Source: Bacillota bacterium
GTDB taxonomy: Bacteria > Bacillota > Bacilli > Lactobacillales > Enterococcaceae
Direction: 5' to 3'
Assembly (NCBI GenBank): GCA_023389005.1
Contig: JAEWFE010000285.1
Location: forward strand, 1-23,169
DNA length: 23,169 bases
Shown: positions 14,920 to 22,689 of the stretch, in pieces
Layout of the letters: the number at the start of each line of letters is the position of its first letter
How positions within the stretch are numbered: the stretch's first letter is position 1
Made by a program: the position numbers and the translations under genes
Notes under the pieces: generated by a model
Seen by the model: the letters and a program-made list of their open reading frames with translations, nothing else
Database searches by the model: none
Told to the model about the DNA's origin: nothing

Positions 14920-15096
14920 AATCGATACTATTCCCCGTAAATAGGGGACGAGAACTCTAAACTCATTTTGTATTCTTTAGCGTATTCAAAAATCGATACT
15001 ATTCCCCGTAAATAGGGGACGAGAACATATCTAGAAACAATCAATGTTTCCATTAATTCGAATCGATACTATTCCCCGTAAATAGGGGACAAGCTG
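14920..15096 (+). CRISPR. CRISPR array 2, type III-A repeats, two spacers
   Basis: The 36-bp repeats lie at 14920-14955, 14991-15026 and 15061-15096, with spacers of 35 and 34 bp. All three repeats have TATTCCCC where array 1 has TATGCCCC; otherwise they match, including the 3' tag ACGAGAAC. The last repeat is degenerate after GGGGAC (AAGCTG in place of GAGAAC), so transcription and leader orientation are plus strand. The array-specific base shows that each array has copied its own repeat, as expected from leader-proximal duplication during spacer gain. Confidence 0.96.
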
Positions 15097-15158
15097 ATAT
15101 AGAAAAGAGTTTTTTATTAATCGCAAAATTCTACGTTTAAAATCGAGGTGATATCGCG

Positions 15159-15374
15159 ATGGATGTATATGACTCAGTATCTGAAAAACTTGGATGTGAC
15201 TTAATCGAATTAATAAGGAAAACGCATGAAAAGAATTTGGACCCTAATCTAGTTTGGTACGAGGATGATAGAGAGGAGGAAAATCCATTTGTTATGTTAA
15301 CTAAAGAAGAACTAGAGACAGTAAATGAGTATGCTATGTTATTACATGAAGAATATTTTGGCCCTTTAGAGTAA
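15159..15374 (+). CDS. Small acidic protein of unknown function
   Basis: This 71-aa protein starts at ATG 15159, with GAGGTG eight bases upstream, 62 bp after array 2 and in the same direction. It has 20 acidic residues against six Lys/Arg, with clusters YEDDREEENPF and KEELETVNEYAMLL. No motif is recognised. Readthrough from array 2 would transcribe it, since no terminator is visible between. It resembles the other small protein at 15746 only in general character (both have a T-K/R-EELE segment near the C-terminus). Strongly acidic small proteins can be DNA mimics or inhibitors, but nothing here proves that. Confidence 0.65.
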   Translation: MDVYDSVSEKLGCDLIELIRKTHEKNLDPNLVWYEDDREEENPFVMLTKEELETVNEYAMLLHEEYFGPLE

Positions 15375-15589
15375 ATATTTTGGTGCTTTTTTCATACACA
15401 AAATAGTTGGAATTTCATGGGTTCGGTTTGCTTCTCTTTATGTAACGAGGATTTTTTGAAATAAATGGTGTCAATAAAAAAATGTTAGACTAGATGAGGA
15501 TTTTTAGAGGTGTATATTGATAGTTCGACTTTCTTTTATGAAATTATTCGCCTAGTTCCCGCATGACGCTTACAATTTAGACGAAATAA
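15375..15589 (+). other. AT-rich spacer with no supported gene
   Basis: I see no open frame with a ribosome binding site, no terminator and no repeat that I trust in this stretch. Short coding-like fragments suggest old gene debris, continuing into the frameshifted remnant that follows. Confidence 0.4.
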
Positions 15590-15738
15590 AGGGTGTTAAA
15601 TGTATTTTGGTATGAATGTAGATATGAGGGGAATAGTGAAGATGTACTAGAGAAGTTGAAAAAGATGGCTATTTGATTGTCATTTATGCATCTGAAATTC
15701 ATCGATTGAAATATTTGAGAAGTAAATTGAAAGGATAG
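15590..15738 (+). pseudogene. Frameshifted fragment of an unknown gene
   Basis: One frame reads FWYECRYEGNSEDVLEKLKK up to about 15664. A neighbouring frame continues without a gap in sense as DGYLIVIYASEIHRLKYLRS, then KLKG and a stop at 15736-15738. The switch falls at the run TTGAAAAAGATGG, a likely slippage indel. The product is unknown, and no start codon is preserved. Joining the two frames is my inference. Confidence 0.4.
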
Positions 15739-15745
15739 TGACAGG

Positions 15746-15952
15746 ATGAAGCGACCACAAGACGAATGGAATGAAGAAGAAATTGATATTGATGATTATC
15801 CAATTGGTTTGCTGAATGGAATGCCTAAACCACCGATGGAATATCATTTAGGTTTGATCAATCGATATCTACGAGAAAATAATAAATCATTTGATGAGTT
15901 AACACGAGAAGAATTAGAAATGTTTCGCCATGAGAAGCCAACACCATTATGA
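15746..15952 (+). CDS. Small unknown protein, 68 aa
   Basis: ATG 15746 opens a 68-aa frame, MKRPQDEWNEEEIDIDDYPI and onward, ending LTREELEMFRHEKPTPL. It is acidic at the N-terminus and helical at the C-terminus (INRYLRENNKSFDELTREEL). The ribosome binding site is weak (GACAGG). No family is recognised. It directly follows the frameshifted fragment and may have been its operon partner. It marks the right edge of the AT-rich accessory region. Confidence 0.55.
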   Translation: MKRPQDEWNEEEIDIDDYPIGLLNGMPKPPMEYHLGLINRYLRENNKSFDELTREELEMFRHEKPTPL

Positions 15953-15966
15953 TAACCGGAAAGTAG

Positions 15967-16764
15967 TTGTCGGTAAAAATGCAAGAATTATCATCCATCC
16001 GCAAACAATCTGAAAAACAAGTCTTCCTCTCTGGTTCGCGGAGTTTTGTGGCATTGACGGATGAAGTGTATGAATCGTTGCGAAAAATCATGCAGCAGGG
16101 ACTTGGGATTGTGCTAGGCGATGCGAGTCAAGGGGTCGATGCAGTGGTGGCGCAGTTTTTGCGTCAGATGCAGTATCCTCATGTGACGGTCTATACGTTG
16201 AGTGCCAGAGCTGGTTTTAAGCTTGATAATAAGTGGCAAGTGCAGCGAGTCAAGGTGGCGCAGGCAAACATCACGGCTCAGGAACGGCATATGCAAAAGG
16301 ACAGACAGATGGGCGAAGTGGCGGACTGGGGGTTGGCGATATTTGATCCAATCAGTTTAAATCGTTATGGCAATCTTCAGGTAAGCGCGGGGACTTTACG
16401 CAATACGATTCAGCTGTTGTTGCGTCATAAGCCAGTCAAATTTTTCTATACTTTTGAACAGAAGCTAAGCGTCACGAATTTAAAGCAGTTATCCGATTTA
16501 GAAGAGGTGCTGGCACGGTTTGCTCAAGAAAATTTATCTGCAGAAGAAGAGTCAGCGATTTATCAGGCAAAATCCGTCAGTCACACACAACCCGCCAATC
16601 AAATCAAGGCCGAGCGTCTGATGAAAAAGTATCGCGAATTGCTTAGAAAAGAGCGAATTATATTGAATCTTACGCCAGAAATGACTATGTCTACTGTCAA
16701 GGAAGATAGCCAAGACAGCAAGTCCAATCAGCATGATGACTTTGAGCAGTTGAAGTTGTTTTGA
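15967..16764 (+). CDS. SLOG-like Rossmann nucleotide-binding protein
   Basis: The protein is 265 aa from TTG 15967 (GGAAAG just upstream) or 261 aa from ATG 15979; the start is unsure. QVFLSGSRSF (23-32 in the longer form) and GLGIVLGDASQGVDAVVAQF (45-64) give the glycine-rich loop and second motif of the SLOG/LOG superfamily (DprA- and YpsA-like nucleotide-binding domains). VADWGLAIFDPISLNRYGNL supports a Rossmann fold. The C-terminal 70 residues are polar and probably disordered. Its G+C-richer codon use is unlike that of the CRISPR island and suggests a resident chromosomal gene. Some SLOG proteins sense nucleotide messengers, but a link with the type III system is not shown. Confidence 0.65.
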   Translation: MSVKMQELSSIRKQSEKQVFLSGSRSFVALTDEVYESLRKIMQQGLGIVLGDASQGVDAVVAQFLRQMQYPHVTVYTLSARAGFKLDNKWQVQRVKVAQANITAQERHMQKDRQMGEVADWGLAIFDPISLNRYGNLQVSAGTLRNTIQLLLRHKPVKFFYTFEQKLSVTNLKQLSDLEEVLARFAQENLSAEEESAIYQAKSVSHTQPANQIKAERLMKKYRELLRKERIILNLTPEMTMSTVKEDSQDSKSNQHDDFEQLKLF

Positions 16765-16801
16765 TTTAAAGGGGCAACATTAGATATATCAAGTAAAGTC
16801 C

Positions 16802-16841
16802 AAAGACAGCTATCCGCCTTTTTGGGGGTAGCCGTCTTTTT
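16802..16841 (+). terminator. Rho-independent terminator after the SLOG-like gene
   Basis: AAAGACAGCTATCC pairs with GGTAGCCGTCTTT across a short T-rich loop, and a T run follows. The stem has one mismatch and a wobble. Confidence 0.8.
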
Positions 16842-17886
<1,045 letters not shown>

Positions 17887-17890
17887 TAAA

Positions 17891-17930
17891 AAGACCCACT
17901 GCCTAAAGAGTTGGCGAGTGGGTTTTCTTT
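17891..17930. terminator. Bidirectional terminator
   Basis: AAGACCCACTGCC pairs with GGCGAGTGGGTTTTC. T runs occur on both sides when read in either direction, so the hairpin can end the bglA remnant on the plus strand and the membrane-protein gene on the minus strand, whose stop lies at 17929. Confidence 0.75.
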
Positions 17931-18507
17931 ATTGTGAAGGTTGGTCTAGAATTTTGCTGACTGTAGGTGGGGTGAATAAAAAGCTCATCATCGGATTGGT
18001 GAAGCGAAAAGAAATCTGTTTTACCGTGTGAGAAGCGCTTTGTAGGGTCTGCTTTTCCTCAACGGTCATTAAACGCTGAAACTGCTCGGGATGATTGAAT
18101 AATTCGGGGAGCAACGTAAAATTAATTTGGATAAAATGAAAGCGAATGGCCAGATAAATGACAATCAGTAAAATGAAATTGAGAATTGGATGGCCATTTG
18201 TCATGAGTAGGGCTTGTTTATATGGATCAGCTAATGTATTAAATGGCGAAAGTAAAATCAGTGCCACGAAATTTGTCGTATGAACCAAGGATAAGATGCT
18301 GCCTTGTGTGGTCAGTAAGAATAATTCATACAAGACGACGGATGCCAAATAAATGAGGCTCACTGTCTGATACCACGAAGTTACTGCAAAGAGATATTCT
18401 TGTGGGAGATAGTGCTTGGTCATGGCTTCTAATCCTAATGTCAAAATACCGGCTAACCAGATTTTTGATAAAAAGGTGAAGAAAAAATAGCGTCTCAAGA
18501 GTTTCAT
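17929..18507 (-). CDS. Integral membrane protein of unknown function
   Basis: The protein is 192 aa from ATG 18507, chosen because AAGGA is eight bases upstream; ATG 18513 and 18516 would overlap that site. It starts MKLLRRYFFFTFLSKIWLAG, basic and then hydrophobic. Further hydrophobic segments (VSLIYLASVVLYELFLL, FVALILLSPF and ILNFILLIVIYLAIRFHF) suggest about four transmembrane helices. The C-terminal 60 residues are soluble. No family is recognised. A -10 TAGAAT with an upstream TG lies at 18545-18540. It stands alone and converges on the bglA remnant. Confidence 0.7.
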   Translation of the reverse strand: MKLLRRYFFFTFLSKIWLAGILTLGLEAMTKHYLPQEYLFAVTSWYQTVSLIYLASVVLYELFLLTTQGSILSLVHTTNFVALILLSPFNTLADPYKQALLMTNGHPILNFILLIVIYLAIRFHFIQINFTLLPELFNHPEQFQRLMTVEEKQTLQSASHTVKQISFRFTNPMMSFLFTPPTVSKILDQPSQ

Positions 18508-19092
18508 TGACATCATCCTTTCTATTTTGTGACCTATCTATTCTAACACTAAAGTCCAAAAAAATCATGAAAAAATGTCTATTTACCAAAAAAATACAGC
18601 GCCAGTCGAAAAATATTTTATAAACAGTGTAAATGGTTGAAGCGTACTCATTAGAAAACGAAAAAAATATCTATCGCACGAGATTGATAACGTTTTCTAT
18701 TTACACGAGTCGAAAATAGTCGAGTTATTGAGAATTTTCATTGTTTGCAAAAGATAGATTTTCAAATAGCTACATAAAATAGATTTAATATTATTTAATT
18801 TAATAGAAATATTGTCATATCAATAAATTTGTTGGTTAGGTTGATATGACGTGTATTTTATATGTGGGTGGCGAAATTTTTTGTTTTGCAGCGAATCGGT
18901 TTGTTTTATCGCAAATGGTATTATTTAAAAAGAAAGGGTTTTCATCGGTGGTAAGTATGTATATAATAATCTTATGTTTTGCATGTGAAAAGTGTATAAA
19001 ATTGATTGTGGGAAGTGAAGTTTGGAATTTTGTTTTTTGAAGCGACTTGGTTACAGGAAATAGAAAAAATTTGAAAAAGTTTGTGGAATTTT
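18508..19092. promoter_or_regulatory. Long AT-rich intergenic region with nested inverted repeats
   Basis: No supported gene lies here. It holds GTGTAAAT (18627-18634) facing ATTTACAC (18699-18706), inside which AGAAAACG (18653-18660) faces CGTTTTCT (18691-18698); both pairs are perfect. TGATAACGTTTTCT at 18685-18698 is one base off the cre consensus. Further on, GTCATATCAA (18814-18823) faces TTGATATGAC (18841-18850), also perfect. Such density suggests operators or structured RNA upstream of the sigma factor gene. Confidence 0.5.
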
Positions 19093-19123
19093 TTTGACAT
19101 TTTACTTTTTGAAAACGTTATTA
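19093..19123 (+). promoter_or_regulatory. Promoter with overlapping cre-like site for the sigma factor gene
   Basis: TTGACA at 19093-19098 is followed, after 18 or 19 bases, by TTATTA or TATTAT. TGAAAACGTTATTA at 19109-19122 matches cre at all but one position and covers the -10, where CcpA binding would repress. AAGGAG just before ATG 19212 is the ribosome binding site. Confidence 0.55.
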
Positions 19124-19211
19124 TAGATGAAAGCAAAATGTTGTGAAGTTTCGCCAACGGATATGCCGGCTTATCCAGATGGGGGATGGATGCAAAATAA
19201 GGAGTGAGAAA

Positions 19212-19712
19212 ATGAATGATAACCGTTTAAGTAAACCATTTGCAAGTGATGTCATCAGAAAATATGAAGCTCTGGAGCGAAAAGTGCTTTGGAATCTGCA
19301 TATTTATCCGACGCATAATCAATATGACGATTACTTTCAAGAGGTTTGCATCGCCTTATGGAAGCTGGCCTGTGAATATGATTCATTAGAGGATTTTGAG
19401 TTAAATTGTCCTTTGCCGTATATCTATCAGCGTTTGAAATGGCGGATTTTGGATTGTATCCGTCATGAGAAGACCTTACATGAAGATGCTTGTGAGGATG
19501 AGCAATTATATTCTTTTATTGAGTCTTTGAGTTTTGAGGATGATTCGGATTTTTATCTTTATTTGGATAAATTTTGTGAAGAACTATCAGATAAACATCA
19601 AAAATATTTAAATTGTCTCTTGGCGAAAAATCAAGGTTCGCGCCAAAATCGGTCGTACTATCGCAAAAAATTACGGCCGGTCTTTCAAGAATTTTTCAAA
19701 CAGCAAGGTTAA
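19212..19712 (+). CDS. comX: ComX/SigX-like competence sigma factor
   Basis: This 166-aa protein starts at ATG 19212, after AAGGAG; in-frame codons further upstream lack a ribosome binding site. Residues about 30-95 form sigma-70 region 2: YDDYFQEVCIALWKLACEYD, then PYIYQRLKWRILDCIRHEK. The C-terminus, LLAKNQGSRQNRSYYRKKL and RPVFQEFFKQQ, resembles the end of streptococcal ComX, where a short basic region 4 replaces the usual one. ComX-type factors direct RNA polymerase to late competence genes at cin-boxes. Several Lactobacillales carry such a gene even if competence is not known. Its cre-overlapped promoter hints at sugar control. The symbol is given by resemblance only. Confidence 0.65.
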   Translation: MNDNRLSKPFASDVIRKYEALERKVLWNLHIYPTHNQYDDYFQEVCIALWKLACEYDSLEDFELNCPLPYIYQRLKWRILDCIRHEKTLHEDACEDEQLYSFIESLSFEDDSDFYLYLDKFCEELSDKHQKYLNCLLAKNQGSRQNRSYYRKKLRPVFQEFFKQQG

Positions 19713-19718
19713 ACCACC

Positions 19719-19757
19719 AACAGCCTATTCGATACTGCTCGGATAGGCTGTTTTTTT
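19719..19757 (+). terminator. Terminator after the sigma factor gene
   Basis: AACAGCCTAT pairs with ATAGGCTGTT around a loop of about 18 bases that contains further CG pairs, then a run of seven T. The next gene converges, and its stop lies at 19756. Confidence 0.85.
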
Positions 19758-20121
19758 ACGATACTTTCTCAACTTTTTCGAGGTATTGGCTGCGTTCTTC
19801 AAAGAGTTGGTAGAGTTTTTTCTTACCAAGTGTGCCTTGTAGATTTTCGGCTTCTTCGTAAAGGGATAGAATCTGATCACAGGTTTGGATACTCAGAATT
19901 TGTTCGATTTGGTGTGCTTCTTTGGCATTGACCGGTGCTTGATTCGCCCTTTGTCGTTTTTGATTCTGTAATGCAATCAAGGCTCGTGTGTTTTGCTGAA
20001 TCTTGGGTGATAAATACGCATGACAACGCTGAATAATCGCTTTTTTGCCACCGCCTTGTCGATGGGCGAGGATGAAGCACTTGATGGTTGTTGAGTGCGG
20101 GATTGTAAATTTTTGATACAT
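19756..20121 (-). CDS. Unrecognised 121-aa basic protein
   Basis: ATG 20121, preceded by AAAGGAA, opens a 121-aa frame. The N-terminal half is basic (FILAHRQGGGKKAIIQRCHA, then LIALQNQKRQRANQ), and the C-terminal half is an acidic helix (CDQILSLYEEAENLQ). I recognise no family; nucleic-acid binding is plausible from charge alone. It is alone on the minus strand between the sigma factor gene and oppA, with a promoter that carries a LexA-like palindrome. Confidence 0.65.
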   Translation of the reverse strand: MYQKFTIPHSTTIKCFILAHRQGGGKKAIIQRCHAYLSPKIQQNTRALIALQNQKRQRANQAPVNAKEAHQIEQILSIQTCDQILSLYEEAENLQGTLGKKKLYQLFEERSQYLEKVEKVS

Positions 20122-20152
20122 GTTTCTTTTCCTTTCAAATTCCTACCTGAGA

Positions 20153-20182
20153 AGTATAATACAAGAATATTCGTTCGGTCAA
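20153..20182 (-). promoter_or_regulatory. Promoter with LexA-like box
   Basis: On the minus strand, TTGACC (20182-20177), an 18-nt spacer and TATACT (20158-20153) make a promoter for the 121-aa gene. The spacer holds CGAACGAATATTCT (20177-20164), two or three bases off the Gram-positive LexA/DinR box CGAACRNRYGTTCG. Confidence 0.5.
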
Positions 20183-20304
20183 GGTGTAAGATTTAAATAT
20201 TTTTAGTTGTTACTTTCATAAGATGAGGCAATTGAAGCATCTCGTTTTTTGACAGTTTAGGGAAAGTGACGCCGAAATTTATGCCTAAAAAAGGATAGAT
20301 AATG

Positions 20305-20393
20305 AGGTGGATTTTAATAATTAATATCCTATTTATGAGAATGAAAGGTGTGTTGATATCTGTTCGGGTGCTAGTTATCTAACAAATCCACCT
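20305..20393. other. Possible structured element upstream of oppA
   Basis: AGGTGGATTT (20305-20314) and AAATCCACCT (20384-20393) are perfectly complementary over 10 bases and enclose 69 bases. Inside, GTTGATA pairs with TATCTAAC with one bulge. This looks like a small folded RNA or a DNA operator loop. It lies before both oppA promoters, so it is not in their 5' leader. Confidence 0.4.
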
Positions 20394-20418
20394 TAAAAAT
20401 TAAAACGATTATGATAAC

Positions 20419-20531
20419 TTGATGAGAATTTAGAAAACGCATAAAATATTATTATATTGAATTTTCTAAATATTTTTAATAACTAGATATTATTCATTTT
20501 AGTTGACTTTTAGAAAACGCAAAATTATACT
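20419..20531 (+). promoter_or_regulatory. Two oppA promoters with repeated motif and CodY-like box
   Basis: P2 is TTGACT (20503-20508), 17 nt and TATACT (20526-20531). P1 is TTGATG (20419-20424), 17 nt and TAAAAT (20442-20447). TTTAGAAAACGCA occurs in both spacers (20429-20441, 20509-20521), and TTTTCTAAA lies inverted between them (20462-20470). AATTTTCTAAATATT (20460-20474) differs from the CodY box AATTTTCWGAAAATT at two positions. CodY control of opp genes is known in lactococci. Confidence 0.6.
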
Positions 20532-20600
20532 TTTCTTAAGTAATCTTAATGATGAAAATGATTTATCGCGTAATTGAGAATATGAAAGGAGAACGAAGCG

Positions 20601-22592
20601 ATGAACAATAAAATGAAAAAAGTAGTTGTTCCTGCACTTTTGCTTAGCTCAACCGTTTTGTTAGCTGCATGTGGTTCAGGCGACAAAAAATCAAGTAGTG
20701 GAAAGAGTGGTTCGACTTATAACTATGTGTATACCACAGATATTAATAGTTTAGACTATACTTTCTCTGCTCGTAATACAAACTCAGATCACTTCACCAA
20801 CTTTGTGGATGGCTTGTTTGAAAATGACCAATACGGTAACTTAAAACCAGCTTTAGCCAAATCTTGGGAAGTGAGTGAAGATGGTTTAACTTACACTTAC
20901 CATTTACGTAAAGGTGTGAAATGGGTAGACAACGAAGGTAACGACTATGATGAAGTGAAAGCTCAAGACTTCGTAACTGCTTTAAAACATGCGGTTGAAG
21001 TGAAATCTGAAATGCTTTATGTCGTTCAAGGTAGTATCAAAGGATTGGATGACTACATTAAAGGAAATACCAAAGACTTTGCTTCAGTAGGTGTGAAAGC
21101 AGTCGATGATTACACTTTACAATATACCTTAGCGAAACCTGAAACATTTTGGAATTCTAAATTAACTTACGGAATCATGTATCCAATTAATGAAGAATTC
21201 TTAAAATCTAAAGGCAAAGATTTCGGTCAACCTAGCGCCGATAGCATCCTTTATAATGGTGCTTATATCTTAGCAAACAATACTGCTAAATCTGTTATTG
21301 AATATCACAAAAATGATAGTTATTGGGATAAAAAACATGTATATATCGATAATGTGAAACTTACTTACTATGATGGTAGTAACCCGGATTCATTATTTAA
21401 AGAATTTGACCAAGGCAACTACTCAATGGCGCGTGTCTTCCCTAACTCAGGTGGATACAAAGATGTGGAAGCAAAATATGGCGATAATGTCTTCTACTCT
21501 CAACCAACGGGAACCACTTATAATGTAACCTTTAACTTAGACCGTCAATCATACAATGCGACATCTAAGAAAACAGATCAAGAAAAAGCAGATACGAAAA
21601 AAGCTATTTTGAATAAGAATTTCCGTTTGGCGATGGAATTTGCCTTAAATAAAGCGGACTACTTAGCGCAAAACGTTGGTAAATCTGGCTCTGAAAAAGG
21701 TATCCGCAATATCTTAACGCCTTCTGAATTCGTAATGATAGGCGATAAGACATACGGTGAAGTGGTTCAAGAAAAATTACGTGCCTTAGATCCTGAAACT
21801 TTTGGCGATGTGAAATTAGCCGATGGTCAAGAAGGTTGGTATAATGTGGATAAAGCTAAAGCATTGTTTGCTAAAGCGAAATCTGAATTAGAAGCACAAG
21901 GCGTGAAATTCCCAATTCATTTAGACTTACCACAAGCAGAAACTTCAGAAATGTTAGTCAACCAAGCGAAATCATTGAAACACTCTGTTGAAAGTGCCTT
22001 AGGTAGCGACAATGTAGTGATCGATATTAAATTATTAAATGATGATGCTTATAATGCGGCTACTTATCAAGCAACCACAGCAGCTGCACAAGACTTTGAT
22101 ATTTCGACTGCTTCTGGTTGGGGACCTGACTATCAAGATCCATCAAGTTATCTAGATATTTATGATTCACGTACAGGGGCTCAATTGCAAAACTTAGGTC
22201 TAGAACCATCTGAAATTGCTAAAGATAATCCATCGGCAGCAGTTGTGAAAGAAATTGGCTTAACAGAATATGATGCGTTATTAGATAAAGCTGATGCCAT
22301 CACAGCCAACGACCAAATCGAAAAACGTTACGAAGCTTATGCCGACGCTGAAGCATGGTTAGCTGCCAATGCTTTACAAATTCCAGTGCAAGCATTTGGT
22401 GCAACGCCTCGTGTCTCTAAAGAAGTGCCATTTACGCGTCAATTCAGCTGGGTTGGTCTAGCAAATCAAAAATATAAAAACTTGAAATTACAAGGCGATG
22501 CAGTGACAACCAAACAATATGACAAAGCTTTGAAAGATTGGGAAGCGAAAAAAGTTGAAACTGCCAAAGAAAATACGAGCAACCAAAAATAA
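20601..22592 (+). CDS. oppA: Oligopeptide ABC transporter substrate-binding lipoprotein
   Basis: This extracellular lipoprotein captures peptides for an Opp-type ABC importer. ATG 20601 follows AAAGGAG. A lipoprotein signal peptide ends in the lipobox LLAAC with the lipidated Cys at 24, followed by a Gly/Ser/Lys linker. The mature part is an SBP_bac_5 domain: LKPALAKSWEVSEDGLTYTY (about 82-101) and HLRKGVKWVDNEG are its hallmark. The length, 663 aa, is usual for the large OppA group of lactobacilli and streptococci. It is monocistronic here: a terminator follows directly, and no permease or ATPase gene is in the window, so it must work with a transporter encoded elsewhere. Confidence 0.93.
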   Translation: MNNKMKKVVVPALLLSSTVLLAACGSGDKKSSSGKSGSTYNYVYTTDINSLDYTFSARNTNSDHFTNFVDGLFENDQYGNLKPALAKSWEVSEDGLTYTYHLRKGVKWVDNEGNDYDEVKAQDFVTALKHAVEVKSEMLYVVQGSIKGLDDYIKGNTKDFASVGVKAVDDYTLQYTLAKPETFWNSKLTYGIMYPINEEFLKSKGKDFGQPSADSILYNGAYILANNTAKSVIEYHKNDSYWDKKHVYIDNVKLTYYDGSNPDSLFKEFDQGNYSMARVFPNSGGYKDVEAKYGDNVFYSQPTGTTYNVTFNLDRQSYNATSKKTDQEKADTKKAILNKNFRLAMEFALNKADYLAQNVGKSGSEKGIRNILTPSEFVMIGDKTYGEVVQEKLRALDPETFGDVKLADGQEGWYNVDKAKALFAKAKSELEAQGVKFPIHLDLPQAETSEMLVNQAKSLKHSVESALGSDNVVIDIKLLNDDAYNAATYQATTAAAQDFDISTASGWGPDYQDPSSYLDIYDSRTGAQLQNLGLEPSEIAKDNPSAAVVKEIGLTEYDALLDKADAITANDQIEKRYEAYADAEAWLAANALQIPVQAFGATPRVSKEVPFTRQFSWVGLANQKYKNLKLQGDAVTTKQYDKALKDWEAKKVETAKENTSNQK

Positions 22593-22605
22593 TTGATTGC
22601 ATCAT

Positions 22606-22641
22606 AACCACTCATCCTAAGTTCAGGGTGGGTGGTTTTTT
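22606..22641 (+). terminator. Terminator of oppA
   Basis: AACCACTCATCCT pairs with AGGGTGGGTGGTT (with wobbles) and is followed by a T run. Confidence 0.85.
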
Positions 22642-22644
22642 GCG

Positions 22645-22689
22645 TATAAAAAAACTTCCAAATTTGTATCATTTACAAAGGTGGAAGTT
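22645..22689 (-). terminator. Terminator of the glycosyltransferase gene
   Basis: On the minus strand, AACTTCCA and TTTGTA pair with TACAAA and TGGAAGTT, followed by a T run. The upstream arm lies within the last codons of the gene, which stops at 22673. Confidence 0.8.

Noticed and set aside
18846..19040. 64-aa plus-strand frame
   Set aside because: It has no convincing ribosome binding site, odd Cys- and Phe-rich composition, and starts inside the right arm of an inverted repeat.
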